Of a stretch of 64,000 nt of DNA, positions 36,101-48,200 are shown piece after piece. The stretch's first letter is position 1. The number at the start of each line of letters is the position of its first letter. Position numbers and translations under genes: made by a program. This DNA comes from an uncultured Verrucomicrobiota bacterium. Its GTDB lineage: Bacteria; Verrucomicrobiota; Verrucomicrobiia; Opitutales; Seribacteraceae. The DNA lies in assembly GCA_902615835.1 (NCBI GenBank), contig CACMQL010000005.1, positions 1 through 64,000 of the forward strand, read 5' to 3'. Below the pieces are notes generated by a model that saw only the letters and a list, made by a program, of their open reading frames with translations, made no database searches and was not told the DNA's origin.

Positions 36101-36237
36101 ACAAAAGTTGGGGGAGTTACCACAAAGCTGATTGATAAATCCGTAGTGTTTTGTCCAAGGGAATGTCTGCAAAGACCGCATATGGCTATCAAAACCAACA
36201 GGAAATTTTTAAGAAGAATTGAGGTTTTCGGAATCAT
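33019..36237 (-). CDS. Giant surface protein 2, N-terminal part (CARDB-like and TolB-like domains), frameshifted
   Basis: I place the start at ATG 36237, which overlaps the stop of the upstream giant gene (ATGA) and begins a clear signal peptide (SILLKNFLLVLIAICGLC). An ATG 12 bases further upstream is less likely. Residues ~30-460 hold three CARDB-like beta-sandwich units with NxG-type loops (VGQAMTQPGVRFPVEARLF, RNYGNVPVREEDN). Residues ~530-760 are TolB/PD40 propeller blades: RPDTSADGRWVTYELTD, RPRISADGTTIVFHSRASDL and YPNLNSDGSIIAFESRASNL. GxGY repeats follow (ESGGVGYFGNPSIQILD). After NPGGG the frame runs into ~50 residues of unrelated sequence and stops at 33019, so the last part is a frameshift artefact or a short alternative product. 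Confidence 0.8.
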   Translation of the reverse strand: MIPKTSILLKNFLLVLIAICGLCRHSLGQNTTDLSISFVVTPPTFVEIGDVFSVQAIVNHEGNSSAVVGETVTATLELIDPYGNIIFKHVQSWDGFTNPAPAENRLDNTSTNIGQVNIQMPWSESQKWFIGGDNTPYSNDDNTWSLVATVSSPSLEINLTNNTTSPHSIYLHVPDLTIESNPQIRSRDPLTGQLNTTFLPGDRIRVDGILSNVGQAMTQPGVRFPVEARLFAGDLTEPGSNNLISKALSLDTERILLPGSDGVTEPTIMQGASIPFEISNLQLPDDASGTYSIQIIADTPEDEILINPQGDLIEELDESNNRHLFSFIVNPGTVDLRVVQNSFSGETGAFSGLDPVKLGFSLRNYGNVPVREEDNCTVVVALSEDDSFNTEDFILREFDLGGGALGANLRPNETINLNWIQQMPDNLEGDYYLLVRILETGATAEVFVLNNTPSITLKSKNKGQINIIDYDENNESSSIINQMFDLEEQINVIIDTALEFNVPGILNEINTLNQAREELGLQLAYARKSPPRQRPDTSADGRWVTYELTDEQGNQQVYLANVFDQGISNRSALLISKSLTEDGGGNGSSLRPRISADGTTIVFHSRASDLVPSDKNGVEDIFVYFVNEDRLVRLINPVSGMEANGASFYPNLNSDGSIIAFESRASNLTTKGIAPGNYKQIHLWKRVSGQVDEIYTVTAGNLDSYQPSVSDLGDKIAFSSDATNLVNTDNNLLRDVFLYDEGSTNANKITLMSVTDMNKTTEGGPSDQVQISGDGNYVVFRSKATNLVGQAGIANIVVESGGVGYFGNPSIQILDTQGVGEGAILTIREGGLDPYGQLIPDAIEIVSPGKNYQNPTVVLVADPSYPSPLQVAVLKAHLVNPEGEIYRTGTVNPHTSIIRVSQSQDGVGGNMPSREPAISSDGMSIVFSTKSSNLLEHEISREDGAVLQNRPMQMAKAKAFLIGGIGEIEILQSGTGYNNGFLQITDYTGSGNGAIASYEVDTLGRISSITMISGGSDYDLENTFISVDNPGGGLWFSGRSHQDEPGLRTGRCQGRGWKNPSRGDDRTRNWIR
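33139..33147 (-). other. Nine-G homopolymer at the frameshift junction
   Basis: On the minus strand the sequence is CCCC followed by nine G and then CTCTGG. With nine G the upstream frame reads NPGGGLWFSG and soon stops. Removing one G gives NPGGGSGFQAG and opens the 2831-residue frame. The two frames overlap from 33019 to 33185. The total span of 36237-24690 is 11548 bases, which becomes a multiple of three after loss of exactly one base. A long G tract can reflect phase variation, transcriptional slippage or a homopolymer sequencing error. Confidence 0.85.
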
Positions 36238-39200
36238 CTTATTTTCCATTCATTATTAAAAAATTCATAGACCCGCGTACTGGGGTTATCCATGTCAAAT
36301 TTTCCCCAACCTGATTTCTGGAAATCCTGAAAATGGATGAAAAAGTAGGGAAAGGTGTTGTTTTCTTTGGTAGACCACCACCAGGTATTGTAATGAGGAT
36401 CCCAGGCCCAGAATCCACTCCCTTCGGAAAACTCAATATAAAGCCATCCAAGTTTTGCATGAAAAATCCAGTTCTTACTACCGGCGTAAAAATCGCCAAA
36501 CCATGAAGATTGATACCAATGAGTGGATTGATTGTAAACGGCGTCGAAATTCGAATAATCCATGATGCCCGCTTCTTGTGTGGAAAGTTCCTTGCTCGTA
36601 CGGTTGGGTCCTGAGGAAGAAGAGGCTTGCTCGCTTTCAAAAAACTCATATTCACGGACACCCGTATCATTCAAATTGAATTTTCCCCATCTGGAATTTT
36701 GGTCATCTTGGCCATGTAGAAAAAAGTAAGGGAATAGTTGATCCTGCTTGGTTGACCACCACCAGGATTCGAAATGAGGATCCCAGGCCCAAAAGCCGCT
36801 TTTTTCAGAATGCTCAATATAGAGCCAGCCGAGATTTTGATGATAGAGCCAGCCATCGTTACCCGGAAAAAATTCACCAAACCATTCCGATTTATACCAT
36901 GAAGTACCTGTGTCCAGAACAGCGTCCAAAAGGTAATAATTAGGGGAAGACATTCTTTGAATGGCATCATCTGTGGAAATATTATCGAAATTGTCAGCAC
37001 TGGTAAGGAGTCCATTCAAAAAGTCAGTCTTACCATTGTTATCATCCAGTTTGAAGATCAGGGTTAGGGCATTGTTTTCACTCAATAATATTTCAACATC
37101 AGATGCATCAAGCACCACGAGTTGATAATCCGAGTTTATGCCAAATGCAGAAAGTTGATCGCCGTCAATGTCTAATTGATCTGTTTCATCAACCAGGGAA
37201 ACCGTCACCAAGTCTCCATCTGCATCAGTGATAATAAGTTGTTCTAAAATTTCGCCCATCTGGAATTCAGTCTTCCCGAGTGCGGTACGGAAATCTATTC
37301 CTTCCGGCCCAAAATTGTTTACAGTGGAAATTTCCCCGGCAATTGCCTGTAAAGTATTTAGATCACTGTAATTTTGAAGGGTGTCTAAACTAATAATTCC
37401 TTGATTAAACATATCATACCCTGCCAGAACTTCTTCTTCGATGGCAATCTGCTTCTGAGATAATTCCTTTAATATTACACCTGGCGTTACAGATTGGAGT
37501 GAGCTATCCGCAAGTAAAAGATTAGAATTTTTCAGGACTTCCGTGTAGGAGGACAAATTTTCACTTTTTACAACCGCTGACGGGTCCAGTTTTCCGATCG
37601 AGCCCACAATCAAATTCTCGAGCGTGTCTGACAATTGCATTTCGGTCTCGAGGGAAACCCCGCTGGTCACGAATTCACTTAGTTGTTCAGCCACCTTCGA
37701 GGAGATATCTGATGGGTTGGCGTTCAAATTGGTAGACTGCGTGATTGCGGTCACTTGTTTTAATGTATTGGCAACAATGGCATTGGCACGGAGGACGGCT
37801 GTCGTATTCATGTCACCGTTTTTGGCCGCTAGGATGGGGTCGTAATTTGTAACATCTATAGACGTTGAATAACCAAAAGAATTCGCCAGTTTACCTTGAG
37901 CGTTTGTCTTCGAATGACCATCTTTGATCAGCTGATGTAGAATCGTGGTTAAGGGACTGATAACCGTAGAATTTGCATCTGATACCAGGGAGCTTGTAAA
38001 TGGCTGGTTGGTGGTTGTGTCCGTTCCGCCGGAAACAAAAATGGAACCCTCCTCCGGGTCGATAACTCGATTTCCGTTTGAATCAATCAACGAAAAATCT
38101 TCCTCTAAAAAGAATAAATCGAAGCTTCCGTTTTGATCAGTGGTTCCGGTTACACTTAAGTAGTTTAAACTGGGATCGGTGGGAAAAAATTCCACCGAAG
38201 AACCACTTAAATATCCATCAATTGCAACACCCGCAATTTTGTACGCCGACTTTTCAAATGAGATGGTTAACGGTTGATTCTCTACCCTATTGCCTGCAGT
38301 GTCGGTAACGGCAAAATAAATCGTCTGATTGGACTCCGTGTTTTCATCCAGAAGATTCATTCCCGTAACCTCTATCTTAGCGGATAAATCCCCATCCACA
38401 TTGTCGGTTGCAGTCACATAATTGTCGGGCAGTTGAAAAGGCACTCCAAGTAACCAACTAATACTTGCGTCATCCTTATGAAAATGAAGCGTGGGTGGGG
38501 AAAGATCTGCCACTCTAATGGTAACATATTCTGTGGTTGATCTACCGAAATCATCCTTCACATACAGGGAAATCGGGTAGTCATTAGACATTAGATAATC
38601 GACTGCACCGGTGACTTCTACTTTGGAAGTTATATTTCCGTCAGGATCATCCGTTGCACTGAAAAATCCGGTGGGGTTCCATACCGTTCCCAATGGCCAT
38701 GGATAGGGATTACTTTGTATGGTGATAACCGGATCAGCATCATCAATTAACTCAATTTTGCGCGACACTGGCTCAGAGATGAGTCCTCCGGAATCGATAG
38801 CCAAAAAGCTAAGGTCGTAAGTTCCATAATTTGCATTCGCATTTACCAAAAAACCATTACTTGTCTGAGTTAGGATGCTTAATGCACTCCCGCTGACATA
38901 AATGCTCGTTGGCGTTTCCGAATTAGTAGTGAGAAGCGGGCCAGTCCAATTGGAATCTATGTCATCAAGTGCAATCACGGAGGGAAGATAGAGGTCCCCC
39001 CTCTTCAAATTAATGACATCGTCATACGCATCAAAGAAGTAAAGGTCGGGAGGATTATCGCGAAAAGTAAGATTGGCTCCTGCCTTATTTTCAGATAACA
39101 AACCTGTCCATTCTGCAAGCACTTCATTTTGGTCATGAATACCATTTTTTACGCCCGAATCAATAAACGCACAAACCCGATAATAAAGGCCCGCCTGAAG

Positions 39201-42200
39201 ATTTTTGAAAAGAAAGGATTGTGGAAATTCGCTTGGCTTCAAGCTGTAGGAAACATTCCTGGTGTTTGGCAAACCAAAGGTGGTGCCTGTTTCAATTCCA
39301 AGATACAGGTCGCCAGATCGGGGGGTTGAATTATAAATGATTCCATAAATTGCCACCCCGCTATCGCCTGTGCCGCCCAAAAGCGGATTACTATTGAGCA
39401 CCTGCGTTTCATTGTAGTCTGAGATTCCATCCCCATCAGTATCCACAAGCGTAGGATTCGTCTTGTAGGTCTGTGTTTCATTATAATCCGACAAACCATC
39501 CACATCCGTGTCATTTGTGTCAGGGCTTGTCGAGTAGACAAACTCTTGGTTATTCGAAAGTCCATCGCCGTCCATGTCCGATGACCACCACTGGTCAGTT
39601 TGAGGGTAAAAACTGTCACGATACTGATTGAGCCATTTTTCCCGCGGAGTGAGAGAATTTCGCCCGGAGGCTAAAATTCGTACTTTGTCTTTCAAAACAA
39701 CACCACCTCCTGTCGTGTAATTTGCTTCCAGGGTAAGCATGCCCCCGACAATTGGCTTGAGTGCCGCTCCATTGCCTAGAGTGTCCTCGATTACAACCAA
39801 TTCATTCCCATTATACCCCGTGCCTTTATTCACAATAGAAATGCCTGTAAGATTGCCGTCGGCATTTGTATTTATGGTGCCTCTGAACCCGTCTCCTGCT
39901 CCAACCAGGGTAACCGATGATCCGTATACATATTTTGTCCCCGAGTCCAAAATTTTAAAGTCGATAATACCACCACTACGCATCGTTGAAAAAAGTGTTA
40001 CCTGAGTATCTTGTCCGGTTTGGGTGCTCAAATGAGCAAGCCTGCTGGAATTGGTTTCATAGGAGTCGTTAAAATCAAAGGTGAGATTCCACTGAACATT
40101 TGCCAGGTTCGCCCCTAAGTCGATGCCATTCACGTCAAAAACTGTTGCACGAAAAGTCTGGTTGGCGTCCGAGTTTGCCTTGTTGGAGATGGAATAAAGA
40201 GGAACTTCAACAAAGTTTGTCCCATTTCCATCGCCCGGGGTAATTGTCAATCTTGGCTGTCCTTTGTTCGGTGAATTTAAACTTCCCCCCCAGGAGGAAT
40301 GGGCACTCAGGGAGGCGGAGTAATCCTCCTTGAAGTCAATTCCACTTATGCTGGAAGAATAATAGACCGTGAATTCATCATTGGGGTTGAAAGTGGACGA
40401 ATTTTCATCATCCAAAATCGTAAGATTCAGTGATCCATCTGTGTTGGCGACAGCGACAATGTTGGGCGTGCCGAATCCCGTGTTGGAAAGGCCGGGAAGA
40501 ATTATCATTTCCGGCTGGTCTCCCTGCTTAAAACCCGTGCCAATCCCTTCCAATACCTTGTTTGCTTGATTTTCCCGTTCAGCCGCATTTAAAGTTCCAA
40601 GTGGGCGAGACAAACTGCGTGAATTCACGGACCATTCCAACTTGCTCCTTCCCATCCCTTTGTTATCTGTAATCACATGAAGATTTGGCATACCCGGGAC
40701 ATGGATGATTTGAGACACCATTTCTGGACTGGAAACGGGACGGAAGGTTGATTCCTGAAAGTTTTTGTCTTCGAGAAAAACTGCCACATTGTACATGCCC
40801 GGTTCCAGGTTAGGCATCACATAGTATCCATTTTGATCGGTGAAAACCGACATGTTTCTCTCCTGCGGTTCATTTTTTCCCCATGACATACCCGGAACGG
40901 GATCGGAAATCTCGATTTTCCCGCCCATTGCCGGAAAGTATGCATTCCCCCGTCCGAATCCATAATAAAAATCATCGGGTATACGGTCGTCCACATACAG
41001 ATCAAAGTATCTTCCCTTCGTTGAGTTCAAAAAGTTTCCGTTTCCATTTGCCCGAAAAAAGCTACTTGCGTTTTGTTCAACCGTATCGATGAGCGTGCCT
41101 GCCTCATCAATGAGATAAAGATTCGGTCTTGCCGAGAAAAGACTCCGCCAGCGCCATTGACTCTGATCGTTGGCTGGTGTTCTATCATAGTAGGTTGCGT
41201 TCTTGTCAAAGTTCATTTTGGTAAGCCTGTAGGTGGTGCGTGCCGTTATGTTGGCTTCCTTAAATCCGGAAATACCCGAGCCATTGTAATCAACTTTTAT
41301 TTGAAAGGAAGATCTGGCTGAATCAAAAAGGCCAAAGTCATCAATCCGGATGGTTTCGATCCTGTCGCCAAATCCATTCGAACTAAGGTTAAAATCTCCA
41401 TATTGCCACTCGTATCCCGGGCCTCTTTTCACCTCCGGACCATAGTTTCCATCATTATCATCATCGTAGCTCCCGGTCATTATTTTTAAGCTCTCCAAAC
41501 CATTTGCATCATCCCATGACCATGGTCGCTCAACGAAGCCCATCCCTGCACCGGATGGATTTGTGATATTGTCAGTAGCCAGGTTTTTCCTTTTCGGGTC
41601 ATCAAAAATGAAACCCGTGTTTAATCCGTCGTTATCAATTAGGGGTATTGCTTCCACACCGGATCCGCTACCCACCACCGCTACTTCATCCCCGATGTAC
41701 ATATCACCCCCGTAATCCACCCGAATTTCGGAAATTTTGCCCCGGTCAGAAACTACCGTAAGATTAGCATCCCATTTTTTCCAATTATCATAAGGAGCAC
41801 GATAACTGTTGTTGGTCAGGACAAAATTGGCCTTTTTGCCACTGCAAACCCGACTCTTGAAGCCTGCATTGTAGTGAGTGTGTGATGCATTACTTTCTGC
41901 ATTTTCATTGGGACCACACCGGTTTAGCGTTTCAAAAACTAAAAGCTCGCTGGTATGCGAGTCTTGCCAATTCTCCAAAGTCGATGTTCCATTATAGTCT
42001 TCCTCTCCCGGACATTCTTCAGGGGGGAATGCACCGACCTGGGTATGTCCGCAAGGAATCAGTTTTCCCTCCTTGGTTTCTCTCAGATTGGTGCATCTCC
42101 AAACTCTTTCATTATGTCCATAGCCCCATGAATAAAAGTAGCCACTCATATGATCACGATGACTCGGCGAAACCGCATGCACTCTTGCCACCGGATCGAC

Positions 42201-45200
42201 ATATCCATTACCCGGATCCACCACAATGACCTTTTCTATTTTTCCGTTTTTTACCTTTGGAACCGCATAGGCACGTTGAGAAACGCTGTTCTCTGTCCTG
42301 TTCCTGTCCCAAATTTCAATCCATGGATAAATATGGTCATGGACATCCCATAGTGTACTCCTTTCAGTTCCCTTTATACTTGTGCACAGCTGACAGGGTT
42401 CGATCCCGGTTATATGTCCGCCACCCAAATTCAATTGAAGCGATGCATTTTTTTCAGAGGAGCTAAGGGTGGAATCAGAGACCAGGAACGCCTTGGGATA
42501 ATTGTCGGGAACCACATTTTGATAGCCTCTGCCCCCTTGGGTCACGGATAGGTGACGGATTGAGTGGAGCGATAAAAAATCACTCCCATTGACTTCATTT
42601 AAGAGGCTTGTGCCATCTCCTTGCAAAAGAACAGCACCTCCACCAAGATCAGGATCGAAAAGGGTGGTGGTGGCATTAAGCTCGGTCAAAAGGTCAATGA
42701 CGGAACTCCCGGTTTTAAAGCGGATGGTTACATTACCATCAAAGGTGGCACTGCTCGCAAAAGGGGTAACTTCAATTTGTTGGGTGATGGTCTCGTCCTG
42801 TTTAAAGTATACTCGTGCATATTGAGAGCTGCGGTTCAGGTCAGCTACGGTGGGACTGCGCAATAGATTGGGATTAAGCAGCCCGATATTGACCGCGTCC
42901 TTGCCTATGGTGAGGATAAATCTTTCCCCCAATGTAGCGTTCGCCTCCGCCCCATTTCCTCCCCCTCCGGTGATGACAATTTGAGGATAGGTATGATATC
43001 CGTACCCCCCATCGATTACACTTACAGAATTATTACCTTCAGTGATACTTCCATTCACATCGGTCATTCCTTGGGCTATTTGCAGTTGTGCGATTTGAAA
43101 GTTAGGTACCAGATTATTGTTTCTTACCCAGGATGAAAGATTACTTCTGCTTGGTGATGCCCCCAGCGTATAGATTTCAAGGGGCATGTAATATCCAAAA
43201 CCGGAATCCCCTATCTCAAGATGAGAAATAGTTTGGTTGACATCAATCAAGTTGTTCGCAGTTGGATCGTAAAATGGCAATTCAACGGATGTGCCGGACG
43301 CGGATAACGGAATGCTTGGCACGAATTCGTGGGACTTTGAAATGGGGTTATCCAGATTTCCGTTGGTCGGTGTTACTTGAATAGTGACCAGATTTTCCAA
43401 AATGTAATCATAATCCGTGTCCAGTGCTTGTAAATCAAAGAAATCGAGTCCTCCTTGAGTAGATGAAATGGTAGTTGAGGATTCATTCCTGATGATTATT
43501 TTCTGGTCATCTATTACATCGCTCACAATATAACTGGCTGTGCTTTGGAGCTGAGTTCCCAGAGTGTAGAACTGTCCAAAGCTAAGCCTGTCGCCCACAC
43601 GAACTTCTTGGGTGAAACGGGTTGAGGGATTCCCAAGAATGGTGTCAAAAATAGTGAATTCTCTCATCGTTGTGTTGTCCGGATTTCGTGTCCACAAGCT
43701 CATGAGGATGTCTTTATTTTGCCACAAGGTTGGCATTGCTATGGGATTATCAAAGAATGTTCCTCCATAGCTGGTAATTCTCGGGGTAATTTCTTTTCCC
43801 ACAAGGAAACCCTTTGGCTGAAAATGAGTATTCGTATAACCAAAATTTCCGTCAATTTTCAAAGTGGATGCTAGGTTTAGCGTAATGGGTAGAGTGGGAT
43901 TAAATGTGGCCTGTCCTGCATGTTCTTCCTCTTGGTTGATAGGCACGCTGATGGTGGTTGGATTTCCAAAAACATCGGTCCCTCCAACGATTTGATTTTG
44001 CTTGGGCTGAAATCCCCTGCCGTTTACGTGGGCAACACTGGATGGATCGGTGCCTAAACCGTTGGAAGTAAGCCCTTGGCCAGGGTTGATAATATTTGCG
44101 GTATCATCACTTGCCGGGTCTAAAAAGAACAGGCTGTACGCGGTAGCATTCTGATCAGTGGGAGAACCTCCCACTTTGAGGGAAGGTGGCGTTGCGTAAC
44201 CAAACAACCCTGGTGAGGGCACTGCATTCGTTCCATTATATTCAACATATTCCAGAAATTTGCGGGTAACATTTCGATCATCCGGTAGCTTGATTTGGGT
44301 CAAGGTATCCATTTGTTTGGTCCATATAATCTTTTCAACCTGGGTCGCATTCATTTCAGGCGTGCCCACTGCTCTTTGATAAAGACGCCAGGCACTGTTG
44401 TTTTGGTCATCTCTCCATGTGGTGTCCGAGTCGGGGCGTGAGAAATGAAAACTGTAAACCAACGACTCATCTTCGACGAAACGCAACTGTCCATGCGAAG
44501 ATTGTCCAAGGGAATCATTGAGGTCCGCTCGGGTTGCAACTGACTTACCAGTATCAATCAAGTCCTGAGTAAGGTTCCCATCCAATCCATAGGAAAATTC
44601 CGCCGTTGGTTGCTCCTTATATCCATTACCACTCGAAGAAAGCTTGACGGTTCCAATCGCATCCACCACTGCTTCCAGCCTGGGAACCAGTTCTCGTCCC
44701 TGGTTCAAATTGTATAGAAAGGAGACATCATCCTGCGAAAAATTACTCTCGGCATAGATGTGAATATCATCGAGATTTCCATTCAAGAAAGAGGTCCTAT
44801 TGCTGTCAAGATGCTTACCGAATGCAAGATGATCCATTCCCTGTACATCGGCTAGGAAACCGGGCTGTGCTCCACTACCACCGGCATATCCCTGGGTTGT
44901 TTTAGCCTGCCCATCAATCCAAATATTTTGGGATGTGGCACTGGTTGTGAGAAATATATGATGCCATGCATTGTCGTTGATGGGGTCCTGTGCGTAGTAT
45001 CTGGTGACTTCGGTTCCATCATTGATCAGGACCGTTTCCAAATTCCCATTCGCATTTACGAGAATCTGAAAATAAGTGTCATTGTCATCACTCTTGGAAC
45101 CACTTAATATAACTGCGTCTGTGCTTGACGTTTTTATCCAAAACCCCACGGCTCCCGCTGAAAGTGCAGAAAACTCCGATGAAATATGACTCAGGTCAAG

Positions 45201-48200
45201 ATAATCGTCTCCGTCTAATTTTGCCGAACGCCCATGGTCCTCATTATTAAAACTGTCTCCCAGTCTACCAACCCTGCCATTTTGCACGTTGTTGGGCACG
45301 GGCACATTTGAATCACTTCCATTCATATTGGGAGTGGACATGTTGAAATCATTACCTATTGGAGCGATGTGTCTCTTATTGCCTGAAAGATCAAGATATT
45401 GCCGTCCAGCCAAGACTTTTATTTCCGTTGATGTAAGAGCGGTATCGTAAATATATAATTCGTCAATCACACCATTGAAGGCATTAATTGTGAGATCTGT
45501 ATCTTTCGTGATTGGACTTTGGGCGGCACCTGTAGTGTATCCATCTACATAAAGCGTATAATTATTATCGTCAACTGCCACAACTGCAAGGTGTCCCCAC
45601 TGATGCAGAGTTGTGGTTCGAGCTTTTTCGTCATCTTTGAGAAAGTATTTACGTGCCATGCCTGTGCTTTGAGTGGAAGTTACGGGACTGGAAGCGAAAG
45701 ATAAGCTTATTGGAGCTTCAGGGTCGGGTAATATCCATGCTGCAAAAGTGAAAGGATAAGCGGATGGAATTACTCCTGTAGCAGATGTCGCGTTATTGTC
45801 AGTAGCGTGAAGTCTTAAAGCCCTTCCCTTTATCCCCCATGTCGAGCGATTAAGGTCTGATAAGTCTGCATTTGCATTCCATGTGCTTAAACTAAAGGGA
45901 GTGCCATTGCCACTAGTCGGCTGGTCTGCAAGGACAGTCCCATTTTCTTCATCGAAGCTCCAATAGTGAATTATATTATTGGGCAGCAGTGGCTTATTCC
46001 AGGCAGGAGATGGAGAATATCTGGCATAAGTGGGATCATCATAAAGGGTTTCATGTCGGTCAAAAGTCCACACAGCAAAGGGTATAAAAGGATAATGAAG
46101 AACCGCCATGGTGGCATTGGGCTCAAAACCGATCCCTTGATTAGAAATATCTATTGAACGATAATAACGGCTAGGGTTGCTTGTGCTGCTAGAACTAACG
46201 GTAGCATTTGCTTCTGTGCCCGTCCCCCAAATGACTAAGTTTGGTATTGGGTCATTCTGTGCAAAGACTTGCCAACGATTGCTCAGGAAACCATTATCGG
46301 CATTGGAGGGAGAAATCGTTCCCACTCCATCCACATACGCTACCGCGGTGGCATTTGCGTTGGTGTAATCCTCCCACAGGCTTTCCCGCATTATTTTTAC
46401 ACTTGGCGGATTATTACGGTCATGACCCTGCCCTCCATAGACAATGTAGTTTCCGAATTCATCGGCCTCAACCGGACGGATACGCACGCCGGTAATGTTC
46501 GTATCTGCAAGCAAAGATTTGGCGAATGGTCTCGTAATCTGGAATTCCTGATCTTGTTGACCGAGAACATATCCTGAAGTTTCGAGGTCTTGTAGTTCTT
46601 TAATGGTGGAGGTTTCCTTGCTAAAATAGGAGGAATGTAATCCGGTTTCGGTGGAATTGACCTCCGGGTTGGTTGTATATCCGTCACCCTGATCATCCAC
46701 CATGGGCGTAATTTTCATTCTTATTTCAACACGGGGAGCTTCCGTTTCCGGTTGATCAAAAAAAGTCAGACCATATTGTGCTGCCGTATCATCAAAATAA
46801 AAACGATGAATTTGTCCCCGATAAAAATTCAATTGTGGGGCTGTTTCCCCGTCAATTTTATAGACCGTGGGTGAGTTTGATCCAGTTGGCAAAAACCAAT
46901 CCCGTTCACTGCCTTCCATGGAAATGCTATGCTCAATAAGATCCGCTTTTGAAAATGCTACCCTAGCTCCCTGAATGCTTCCATGACCTGAAAAAACCGT
47001 TCCCGATACAGATGATGTTTCACTGTGTTGGTAGTCGCCCACATTAAAGACTACATTCTTGGAGGCAATTGCTCCTTTCATGTCAGAAACCACCAACCGG
47101 ACGACATGCTGCCCCGCGGTCTCAAAGACCTTGGTTACGGATTGCCGGTTGAGATAATATCTTTGATTTTCCTGGACTGCTTTGGGGGATGGGTATTCAA
47201 TCACAAAGGTAAGCCTTTCAGACTGATTCAAATCGTTCCATTCCCCGGCATATCCATAGGGCCAATCCTCAAGAGCAACGGCAAGACCAACTTGATCTTC
47301 GACGCCGTCATTGAAATTATCAGGTTCAACAAAGCCTTTTGATCCCCATTTTTGAAAAGAGAAAGGTTCCCCGTTTTCCCATGTCCAGACACGCTCGGTT
47401 TTGCTTCCTCCTATCCAAAAATAGGCTGTCCCATCAACTGCCAGGTTCTGGTTCTCCCCATGTAGAACTTTACCCAAGGATAAAGGAATTGCTCGGCTGT
47501 TCATGTCCTTCGAGACCAAAGCATAGATTTCATTAAGTTCTTCTAAGGAAGATATACAGGCTAAATGCCCACCCCTTGATTGGGCGAAGGAAACCGCTTC
47601 GTGGTAGGACAGTCTTTGATTTACCCATTCGTAGCGGGCATTACTGTTATTTTCCGGATCCACCTCCATCTTTTCATTGGTAAACCAACCATAAGCATAA
47701 TCCGTGTTTGAGTTGTTAAACTCGACTGTTATTTCAACTTCTTCTCCGACTTGTGGCATTCTTGTAGAAGTTTCAACTGTGAAATCCTCTACATTGGCGG
47801 TATCAGCCGTACCCACATTTACCACTACATCCAAATATTCCATCGGTGAAATCCCTCCCTTGGCGATCGGTGTAATGTGAACATCACTGTCATAGTCTGA
47901 AAAAGTATGCCCCAGCATCAAAAAACAGTCCGTAAAATCACCGGGTGTATTGGGAGTCATGTCAAGCAAGCCATGTTCTATTGTGGAATAGTTGTAATCA
48001 TAGACACTTGAGATGTGGGCATCTGATTTATATCCATTGATTACAGTCAGGCCTTTTTCCTTTGCTGAACGACGATAGGAAATCCAATAGGACTGGAAAG
48101 AAATATCTTGAGGATTATTCAAATCCAAATCAGGGTACTGAACGGTTTTGGGAGATAATTTTGATGCATTGACCTCCAGTCCCCTGATTCCACGGGAGGC

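Noticed and set aside
39380-39600. TSP3-type Asp repeats as evidence of a eukaryotic origin
   Set aside because: Such calcium-binding repeats are common in bacterial surface proteins and no other eukaryotic trait is seen.
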